Source of the DNA: Aquimarina amphilecti
GTDB taxonomy: Bacteria; Bacteroidota; Bacteroidia; Flavobacteriales; Flavobacteriaceae
DNA: 64,000 nt
NCBI RefSeq assembly: GCF_900109375.1
Contig: NZ_FOAB01000002.1
Coordinates: 248,001 to 312,000 of the forward strand
Direction of reading: 5' to 3'
Positions 1 to 12,000 of this stretch are shown in pieces. Every line of letters begins with the position of its first letter. Within the stretch, counting starts at the first letter, position 1. The translations under genes were made by a program, and so were the position numbers. The notes beneath the pieces were generated by a model. That model ran no database searches. It was not told where the DNA came from and worked only from the letters and a program-made list of their open reading frames with translations.

Positions 1-3000
1 AGTATCTACAGGAGCAGGTGGATTAATTACAGTACCAGTATTATCAATTAACTCGAATAAGAAATCACCAGAACCTCCTTGCACAGACACAGTAACTTCT
101 TCATCTACAGCACACGTAATATCCGTTACTATAGCAACAGCTGGGTTTGTCATAATTGGGAATGGTGCTACTGTTTCTGTTTCAGTTACAGGGTTTGTAG
201 CACAGCTATTACTATCAGTTACTGAAATTAAATAATCCCCTTCTTCATCAGCGGTAATTTCATAATCTATTTCAGGTGTACCTAAATTAGCATCAGCTAT
301 ATCCAATTCAGTAATAACAACTCCAGAAGGTGTTTCATAAGAAATACTATATGGTGCAGTTCCTGTAGTTATAGTCACGGTGATTATAGGGAACACAGAA
401 CTATTATCAGGAGCACAACTATATGGACTTTGTGAGATTGCTACAGCAACTTGTGTAGCATTAGCTACAGTAATAGCAAACTGACCAGAACAACTTCTCT
501 CTGAAGTTACAACAACAACATAGTCTCCAAATGGTAAATCAGTAAATACTGGATTATCTATTTGATCAACTCCAACCTGTTGCGCTAAATCAGGGTTTCC
601 TGTTCCATCATCAACATATATTTGATATGTATAAGGTCCATCTAAATCAGTACCTGTTTGCAATGTTACGGTAACTGTTCCATCTGTCGCTCCTATACAT
701 GATACAGCAGTTGACGTTGCAGATGGAATAGGATCCAACGGCACCGTTAATTCTGGAACATCTATCGTAATTGTACATGGCGTAGTAATAGCAGCAATAT
801 TGATATCCGTAATTTCCACTATATAATCACCCGCAGCTATCGGAGTAAAAATATTATTTCCAACCTGAGGTCCAGCAACGATCGCAGTTGTAGCTTCATC
901 TCTTAGAGTAAAAGTAAAATTACCTGGATTGACAGCAAAATCTGATCCACCATTAACTGTTACTGTTATAGTTCCATCAACATCTCTACAAGTAGGATCC
1001 GTCGTGAAATCCGCAGTAGCGGTTAATTCTGGTAATATCGTGATTGATTCTACATTAGAAGGACATCCGTTTTCATCATAAGCAGTAACCGTATAATTTC
1101 CAGGAGTAGCTACAGTGAATGTATGCGCAGTACTTCCATTATTAGCATCTTCTATGACACCAGTATCTAATTGGAACCTTAGTATCCCTGAACCTGGTGG
1201 TACTGGAACATTACTAGTTCCTGATGCAGATATTACATAACTTCCATCATGGGTACATACATCATCTACAGTAAGTGGATTAAGTACAGGATTATCAGTT
1301 CTATTTACCGTAACCACTATAGAAACAGGGTTAGAAGTACAAGAATTATCATCCACAACGCTAATTGTATAATCTGTACTAGCGCCAATAACTGGTAAAT
1401 CAAATATTCCCGTAGTACTTGTTGTTGTAAAAGTCCCACCACTTGGCACGTCGGTAGCAGTAAAAGTATAAGGAGCCGTTCCTCCAGAAGCTGTCACTAC
1501 AACTCTTCCATCATCGTTACAATTCGCATTAGTATTTGAATCCAAAGCTAACAGTAATTCTGTCGGTTGTGCTATATTGACAACATTTGATATGTCGTTA
1601 CAAGTAGAAACAGGATCAACAATCGAAACTTGAATGCTTCCCGCCTCTAAACCAGTTATGGTGATAGGATTCTGTACCGTAGTATCTGCACCTATAGGAC
1701 CTGTAACTGTACCTGTAGTCGTATTTGTTACGGTATAATTATAAGGACCTGTATGCCCTGTAACCGTAAGCTCTATATTACCAGTAGCATCACCAAAACA
1801 TAAGATATTTGGGGTAACCACGGCAATTTCAGCTTCTATTGTATCATAAGGAGTAATTTCATAAGGTAATGTCTCAATAGAACATTGAGTTCCTTGATCA
1901 AACACTCTAAAAATATAATTACCTACACCAGGTAAAAAGAATGAACCACTTGTAGTCGTAGCTCCTCCAGAAGCAACTCCTATCTGAGATGGCACTGCTC
2001 CATTGATTTCTATAAAATCAAATGGACCTGTTCCTCCAGTTACTGTAACCGTAACCTCTTCTGTGTTGGTCGTACAGTTAATACCTGTTACTAAATTTAC
2101 TACTGCGTCTGTCATTACAGGGAACGCAGGAATATTAAATGGTACTAGGACATTAGGACAGTCATTAGTATCAAATACAGTAAAAGTATAATTACCTGAT
2201 TCGTTTGCTATAATCTGAATTCCTGCTAAACCAGTATCAGTATCCAATGTAGCTGGATCTACTGGTCCAACTATATTTCCTGATGGATCTGTATAAGATA
2301 TAGTGTATGGCGAATTACCTCCACTAAAGTTATCCACAGTAATTACAGGAAGATTTACTGCAGCACCAGTACATCCATAAGGTGTCTCCAATACAACAGT
2401 TGCTACAGGAAGTGAAGGTTGATCTATAATATAATCTTCGGTATCCAAACAAATCACATTTAAAGCTCCATTTGGCTTAGTAACCGTTACTTGTACTGTA
2501 TACGTACCAATACCTAATCCAGAGAATACCGGACTAATCTGTGATGGTCTTGTAACCGGTCCTGCTATTATTTCGTATTCATATGTTACTGCTGGATCCG
2601 AGTCCGTTGAAAGAGCAGTTAATGCAGCCGTTATCACACCGTCGGTATCACCTATACAAGTAACAAAAGTAGTTTCAGGTACAAGTACTGGAGGCGTTGG
2701 AGCATCTATACTCACCGGAGCAGAGAACGAACAAAATGGTGCAATAGCTCCACGCCCATCATCTGTAGCAACTACGATATAATCGCCAGGAGCAACACCT
2801 GTATAAATTCCATTAACATCACCCGTTACATTTCCTGTTGGGGTTCCAGTTCCATCTTGTAGTACATATGTTAATGTTCCTTGTACAACACCTGATGTAA
2901 CCGTTGTAGTAATAACACCTGTAGCATTTTCACAATCCGGAGCTGTTGTAAATGCAGCACTTATTACCAATTCGTCATATACTGTTACCGGTGTAGAGGC

Positions 3001-6000
3001 TGAACAACCTGAATCATCTGTAATCGTTATAGTGTAAGTTCCTGGAGTAGATACAATAAATTGGTGATTATTATTATCTATACTACCAGTAACTGCAGTT
3101 CCTCCATCAATTTGATATAATAACGTTCCAAGACCGGTACCATCTACATCAATTACATTACTATTATCGTATGCACAATCGTCAATAAAACTAGCTACAA
3201 CAGTCGGTAATGGGTTAACCACAACCGTAACATCTACAGGACCAAAACTACATCCATTAAAATCTGCTACCCAAATATCAAAATCTCCCGCAGTATTACC
3301 TAGATCAATTGTGTTATCATTTAATGGATACGTACCTGGATCACCAGCACCATCAGCCACTACAGCATATGTATATCCATCGGTAGTTGGTGGTATTCCA
3401 AAAGGTGTACCGCCATCAGTATCCATAATTACCTGTGCATTCGTACCACAACTATTAGCAGCGGTAAGATTGGTAGCTACAGAAGTTAGTGGATCGGGAA
3501 CAAGTATTTCAAAATCTCTTCTAGATGAACATTGTGTGCCATCTACTTCTTCAGCTATTACATAATATCTTCCCGGAGGAAAATTAGAAATAGTCACAGG
3601 AACATCTGCTCCTGTAAGTCCCGTAGCGTTACCTGAATATACCGCTGGTGCAAGACTAACATCTAAAGAAATATTAGTAAACTGATCAAAAACTTCCCAA
3701 CGCACTTCTGTAACAGGCGGAGGTGGAGCAGTTGTATATCCAGAAATATCAAAACTTATTGCTCCATTATCTAATGCCGGCGTCTCATTACAAGTGATAT
3801 TTGTCTGAGTAAAATTAATAATATCTGGATCAGAAGGAGGAGTTACAGGTGGCACCAATTCTTGATACAAACAACCCGTAGCATTATCTCTTACTTCTAA
3901 GATATAAGTTCTATTAAACTGAAGAACATCAAAAGCACCAGCAGTCATTCCTCCATATCGATGAATTCTTATTGGGTTAGTAGGAGTTGTAACTGTTGCG
4001 TTCAATGGTTCATCATTTAAAGGAACAAACGTACCTAATGGTCCAGTTTCTCCAACAATACGAATATCAAATCCTAAAGGTGGATTTGTAGTGTTATCCT
4101 GACCCACACCACCAACAACATCTATATCAAAAATTACACCGGCAAGACAATTACCAGTTGCAACAACATTCTGAACTAAATCACTTGGTGGTGAAAATAT
4201 ATTAAACGGCCCAATAGGATCCGGATTAGAAACACAACCATTATCATCTTCTACAAAGATGAAATACTGACCAAAATTTAATCCTTCGAATCGAACTGTT
4301 GTTGAAGCACTTAGTACAACAGGATTCGTTGAAGTAGTATTAGTAGAAGGAACAATAGGTCTTGTTGAAACATCACTTGCATCTACCAATGTATAAGTAT
4401 ATGTTCCTGAACCACCACCTATTTCTAAATCTATCGCTCCTAACTCCGTAATAATAACAGATCCACCACAAGTAACCGGTGTTTCTGTTCTACTAACTTC
4501 TAGTATCTCATCTGGAGCTATTATCTCTACTGTACCTATTTCAAGACAACCTCTAGCACTTCTTACAGTAAAATCATACACTGCTTCTGAGAGATTAGGG
4601 AAAGTTATTTGTGTTCCTGTAATCGTTACAAACGTTCCTGTATTCTCGAAATCAATTTCATAAGGAGTTTCTGTACCAGTAACTGTAATTACAGCAGTAC
4701 CTGTATCTCCAAAACAATCTACATTAACATCGTTCGCTGTTATTGCAATTGGTGCCGGATCTGTAACCGTAAAAGGAGAAGTAGTAAATGTACATCCTCT
4801 ATCATCAGTAACTCTAAAAATATAAGTTCCAGCTCCTGAAGTAGCTACATAATCAACAAATGGTGTAGTACCATTAGTAATATGATCTACAAAAGCACCT
4901 CCATTAAATGAAACCGCAATGTCATAAGGTGTATATCCTCCATTCACAACAAAAGAAAAAGAAGCATCTTGAGGAACACCTGCGGCATTACACGCAATAT
5001 CCGATACTTGAGTAACATCAAGTGAAACTGCCTCTGCAATAGTTTCCGTAAGTGTTACTGGACAACCATTGCTATCTGTTAATGTAATTGTATATGTTCC
5101 TGCCTGTGTTAATGCAGGCGTTGTAGTAAAAGTAGTAAGCGCACCCACATTAGTGTCAGGTATTACTATCGTTCCACCTAATGCAACATTATAAATGTAA
5201 TCTGGGGTTCCAGAGTTTGTTCCGTCAATGTTTATAGTAAAACTTACCGTTCCATCATCTAAACAGAAATCAGAACCAGTATCTACTGTAGCTGCTATCT
5301 GTGGTAATTGATTAATATCTAAAGTTTGTGTAGCAGATACACAAGAGTTACTATCTGTTACTATAATTTGATATCCTGTTCCGTTCGGAACATTTAAATA
5401 AGGATCAGTAACTGGTCTACTTGGACCAACAGCAGTTCCTCCTGAATCATTTAATATCCAAGTGTAACCAACACCACTTCCACCCATCACATTACTAATG
5501 CTAACTGTATTTGTATTAGCAACACAATCTTGATCAATAGGATCTATAGTAAAAGTAATAACATCAGGTTCTCCAATAATTACTTGATCTGTAGCCGTAC
5601 AATTAGTCCTTTCATCTGTAACTAAAATATCATATGTTCCAGCTGCTAGTATATCACCTGTTGGAATAGTTGCGGCATTTTGACCTGTTGCCTGTGCAAC
5701 AATAGTACCACCAATAGAAACCTCATATTCATATGTTTCTGTAGTCAAATCAATTCCTGAAACTGTAAATGATAATTCCCCTGTACTTTGTCCATTACAT
5801 AAAGGTTCATTTACAATAGTAGCATTCACTGCTATTAAATCAATAGTAGGGACTGTAAATGTTTCAGTATATACACATCCGTCAGTATCTGTTCTAGCTA
5901 AAAATGTATATGTTGTTCCAGAGGTTAACCCTGTAAATACATTAGATACCTGAGGGCCTACTGTTATTGGAGCGGTAATTTCATACATTACGGTACTCGT

Positions 6001-9000
6001 TCCATCTAAAGTTGGAGTCAACGTAACATCTGCTTCTAAAGCAGGACATTGAACTTGTGTTGCAGCAAAAGAAAGATCTGTAACCTGAACTAACGGATCA
6101 ATTGTTAACTGACCTAAGTTTATTGGACAAGAAACTGTATTTCCGTCTCTAATAAACAATGTATAAGTACCATCTGTTAATCCTGTAAATATTCCTGTTG
6201 TATTACTAAAGTCTACACCATCTATACTATATGCATATGGCGGTGTACCGTTTGCAGGATTAGATACCGTAATTGTTCCTAATTGAGGAGTTGTACTTGA
6301 TCCCGTAGCATCACATCTATATTCTTGGGTAATAGCTATATCTGCTGTTATTGCAACTGGAGCAACAATTGTAGCGTTGACATCCAATGTACAAGCGGGA
6401 CTAGCTCCCGATCCATCAGTAATAGTTATTGTGTGTGGTCCTACTGGAACATTATTAAACGTTATTGGCCCAGTTCCTGTTGGTCCTTGCGTAGTAGTTG
6501 CGTCTCCATCCAACACATACGTGAATGGTCCTTCTCCTGCTGTAACCGTAATTTCTATGCTTCCGTTATCTGTAGGACAATCTGGATTTGTAATTACAGG
6601 TGCACTTGTAGCAATAGCTTCATATGCTGTAACAGTTTCTGGATTCGAGAAAGCTGTACATCCTTGATCATCCGTAACCTGAACAACATATGTTCCTGGT
6701 GTTGAAATTGTATGAGGAGATGTAATATTAGCTTGTACTAATGTTGGTGGTGAACCTTGAGCATATAAATCAAACTGCGTATACACTGTACTTCCTCCTA
6801 CAGGAACAAAAGTTAAACTAGCATCTTCATTACAATTAATATCATTAGCCAAATCTGCAGTTATCGTCAGTTCGGGATTTATCGTAAACGGTAATGCCGC
6901 AGTAGAACAATTTGTAGCTGTATTTGTAACAACTACTGTATAATTTCCTGGCGTTAAATTAGGAATCTCAAATGTGTTTGCTGGAGCAGGTGTTGCTACC
7001 GGTAAAAACGTTATCAAAACTCCTGTTCCTCCATTAAGACTGTACTCAAAAGGACCTAAAGGAGTAGGTATCCCTGGAGTAATTGTTACCCATTGAGTTG
7101 CTTGATCCGTTCCATCATAACAATTATCTCCTCCTGTTGCCAATGCTATTGTAGGCGAAGCAGATTGAGTAATCGATTCAGTATTATTGATTTCACAAGC
7201 AGCAGTAGAATTACCGTCTCTTACAAAAATAGTATATGTGTCAACTGCAAGGCCTGTAAATACATTATTTGTGTTAGGGTAATCGACAATTACTCCACCA
7301 CCACTATCTACTAATCTATATTGATAATTTCCTCTTCCACCATTAGCAGTTACCGTAATAGTACCAGTATTAGCACCACAATTAGTCTCAGTAGCCACTG
7401 TGGTAAAGGTAAGTGGTGTTGCTGGCTCTGTTATATCTACAGTTGCTGTATCAGAACAGTTTAACGGTGAACCTGAACCTCCTGGATTAGTATCTGTAAC
7501 AGTAATAATATACGTTCCTGCGGCTAATCCTGTAACATTTACAGGACTTGTAGTAATACCATTCCCCGAGTCAACAGTAGTTCCTCCGAGTGTAACTGTA
7601 TAATCAAAAGAAGTACTATTTGTTACCGTAAAAGATAACGCTCCATTACTTTCGCCCACACAAACTACAGGTGTAGTTTCTACTGCATTAGTTATATCTA
7701 TAGGATCAATTACATCTACTCTGTAATCATCACTAAATGTACATTGATCATCACTTCTTCTTGCAGTAACAGTGTAAGTTACTCCTTGTGCAATTGTATA
7801 ACTATTTGTAGTTAAAAACCCTGTGTTTCCTGTAGCACCTGTTCCTGTAGCTGGATCAGGAGAGACATCATATTCATAAACAACTCCAGCTGTTATATCA
7901 GCTGCTGATAATGCTGGTTGCGCTTCGAAACTTACTTCTGAACTTTGACTTGTACAATCACCGTCTCCAGGCGTAAAGGTAATAGAATCAATAGCTACAA
8001 GTGCAGGTACATCAATAGCAAACGGAGCTGCACAATCTCCACTTCCTTGGTTTCTAATATATATTGTATAAGATCCATCTGTACTTACTAAAATATCAAA
8101 CGGAGTAGTTGTTACATTCGTAAAAGTAACATTATCCAAACTCCATTCGTAATTACCAGAACCTCCTGCTATATTATCTACTTGAATAATCGCATCTTCA
8201 CTTCCAACGATACAACTCAAAGGTCTATCAAGTGTTACATCCGCTGTAATACCTACGGGAGATGTAATAGCAAAAATCGATTCTCTAACCGGACAAACTG
8301 TTGGTTCCGGAACAGGAAAAGCACAATCAGCATTAGTAATCGCTGGTGTTGTATTCGCGTGTAAAACTGTAACAGCGTATGAATTTCCGTCAGGAACTCC
8401 TGTAAAAGTAATCGTTTGGCTTCCTGTAGAAGCAATTTCATTAACCAAAGTCCACAAAGTCACATCCCATGTCGTTTGATCAGTATTACCACAATTTGGA
8501 TCTGTTGCACAATCCCAAAGTTGATATGTATAAATTCTTCCTGCTACTGTTGGTGATACATCTACCTGTATTTGTCCCGTATCTCCAGGACAAGGAGGTT
8601 GAGTAACTGTTACATTATCTATTACAATAGGTTCATATGGTGTTATATTATCAATACTTGCAGAAATAACACAAGCTGGTGAACCACTAGGAATACTATT
8701 ATCACTTATCCTAAAGGTATATGTTGTAGCTGGATTTGCAGGACTAGGAATCTCGAAAATATTACAAGCCACAAAATTACCATCACCATTATCATATAAA
8801 TAATCTCCTGAACCATTTAGAACATTTACCTGTACTAAAGCTCCACTATCACAAGTTTCAGGAGCTAATAATACTACTTCTGCGTCAAAAGCAGGTGCAG
8901 GATTAATAGTTACCGTAGCATCAAAAACACACTCTGGTGTAGGTCTATTCGAAATTACTTCTACATTATAGGTTCCAGCAGGTAAATTATTTTGCGTATA

Positions 9001-12000
9001 ATTTCCATTGTTTGCACTACTATTAGGAACAATTATTGGATCTGCTGCTCCTAAAGCAGGGCTAGAAATAGTATATTGATATTCAGGTATTCCACCTGTA
9101 ACACTTATATTAATTCTTCCAAAACCAGTTCCATTATCATCATTGACACAAGTTGGGTCAACTCCTGTAACACTAAATGTTGGGTCGATGGAAGGAACGT
9201 TTATTGTTTCTGAATATTCACATCCAGGAAAAGTAGTATCAATTGCATATACTGTAACATCTCCAGCCGTAGAAATTGGAAAAACACCAGTAGTATTAGT
9301 ATAAGGACCACCAGATGTTAAACTAAATGCAAAATTAGTAGGCACATTTATTACGCTAACACTACCATCGCTACCACATTCTATTGGGTTCATAGAAAGG
9401 TCCGGTTGATAATCATTCTTAAATACACTGAAATAAAATGGTATAATACATCCACCTTCAAATTCGGCAAGAATTCTATAATCACCTGCTTCAGAAACAG
9501 TATAGCTCGAAGTATCACCTCCTGTAACCTCCACCCAATTAGCATCGGTACAATTACCATCTAATAATGAACACGGATCATTCGGATCTAAAACACAAGA
9601 TCCCGAAGGAGTTAATCTTTGCCAAGAAATATCATCTAAACTAGATGGATCAAAATTAGTTTCAAGTAACTGTGTCTGATCACCACATAATAAAATTTGT
9701 GGAATTGGAACACCACTACAGTCTTCAGTAACTATAGTAGTCCCATTTACATAATCCAAAACAGGATTTGTTATATCTCTAAAAGCAGTTACCGTAAATT
9801 CTTCAGTAAGCGACATACAACTAGGATCAACACCATCGGTATCTGCTTTAACCACCATATAAACCCCGGTTTGAGGGCTTGGTACATTAAAAAAGTTAAC
9901 GGTAGTTACTACCGGCGTAGTAATACCAGGTCCTGTCCACGTATATTCATTATAACCAGTTCCTGCTACTAAAAGTAACTCATCATCACAAAAAGTCACA
10001 TCTAATTGACAGGCAGGGATATTAACAAGTATATTAGAAGCCTCATTTAATTGATCTCCACATATTCCTAATTGTGAACTACTTGTAGTACTTCCAAGCG
10101 TACCAGATTGTAATCCAGTATAAGTTGCTGTAGCTGAGTTTGTAATTACATCAGAACAAGCATCTCTTAATTCCTCACAACTACTTACTAATTGCGCTCT
10201 AAATCGTATAAAAATAGGGGCATCACCATCACCGATTGGTTCGTCATTGGGAGTCTCTACTATACTTGCAGGTATATTAAATTGTAATACTCCAGGCGAA
10301 ATTTCAGAATAAGTAACGCCTGGTGGTAATGTAGCGTCAACTACATTTAACAAATTCGTATTAGGAGGTAAAACATCTGTTATAGTAACAGTACCATCTA
10401 CAAAATCTTCATTACCTATATTTTCTATTTCGAGATCATAAAACACTTCATCACCTAGTTCTACATTATTTCCTGTTATTTCTGTAGAACCATCTAAATC
10501 GAAAACTTTTTTAATAATTCTTAATTCAGGTTCTATAATGGTAACAGAAAAAGCATTAAAAAATACACTATACCTATCTCGATCCGTAAATAACTCAAAG
10601 GTGGCGGATGTTTGACCATTACCGACCAGGTCTTTTGTAACATTCGGAAGTTCGAAATAATCCATATCAAACCCTTGTGTATTCTCAGAATTAGGAGTTC
10701 GATCAGTAATATAATTACCATCGAAGGATATAGATCCATTAAAAAAGTTAGTTGTTGGATTGGCACTTGCATTTCCTTGTCCTAAGGCAGTAAGTCCTCC
10801 AGCTGTATTCACTATTCTTAATTCATCTCCACCTAAACTCGTATCTCCTTCTAAAGAAGAAGTACCAAATCTTACATTAACTGGTTCACTGGCTCCTGTA
10901 GGTGTCGTAAATCCACTATAAGTAAACTGTAATGGCGTTTGACCACTAAAAATCTGAACAAACCCATCACTTGTGCTAATGAACTTAGCCGATTCCTGTT
11001 GATCTTCATAAATAGCAACTATAAACCATCCACCACAGGCACCATCACCACCACTGGTAAAACCTTGCGTAGCATTCATATTAGCTACCGTATAAGTACC
11101 AAAATTATTGTCCGGATCTAATAAACTTGTTACATCCGCATAACAAACATAAGGAAGTTCATCATTAGCATTATCTCCTAAAGGGTTCGTAGGTGTATTT
11201 CTGTATCCATCAAAAACAACACTACTTGCCGTTACATCTACATATGTTCCTCCTGGCACCTTAAATTTTATATCTCTAAAATCAGCTGGTCCCTGTTTTC
11301 TTGGATCTGTAAGAGGTAGATTATTTAAAATATCATTTCCTTCATCCGTTGATAGCGTAGCTAGAACTACATTACTTTCTGCCTGAAGAAGTGGTATTAA
11401 ATCTCCATTATTAAAATTGGCATTATTTATATCATCATTTCCTACCGATACGGAAGGAATATTTATTGCCGGTCCATTACCTGTAAGTCTAGGTAAGAGT
11501 CCTCCATCATTCACAATTACAACTCCAACAGCTCCAGCATTCTGAGCGTTTACTACTTTTTCTCGTAACGAACAACTACCACCATCCCTAATCACAGCTA
11601 TATTCCCCGATAGCTGAGCTCCATTAGTAATCCCACAACCATTCACAGGTTGTGCTACTACTAAATATGAGGTTACAGGATTTCTTTGTATATCTGAGTT
11701 GTCATTACTAAACTCTGAATTTCTCGCAGTATACTGTTGAGCGAGTGGACCGTTGTTTATTATTAAGGCTGTATTAGTATCCGAATTACTCGAGATTTCA
11801 TTGTTACTAAAATTCCTTGGACTATTACCTCTAGCCATATAATAATTGGCAGACCAATATAATCCAGCATATACTAGACGGCTACAGTCTTCTCTAGGCA
11901 CTGTTAGACCAGCTTCACTAGAACTAAACGTAGAATTATCGTTATCTACATCAATAAAAGCTGTTGTATAATTACCGTTATTATCATTACCATTATAGTT

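Noticed and set aside
2003..7603. Several plus-strand frames of 60-126 codons inside the giant adhesin region
   Set aside because: Opposite to a continuous minus-strand coding frame. The composition is Ser/Cys/Asn or Thr/Val-rich as expected for antisense of a Thr/Val-rich protein.
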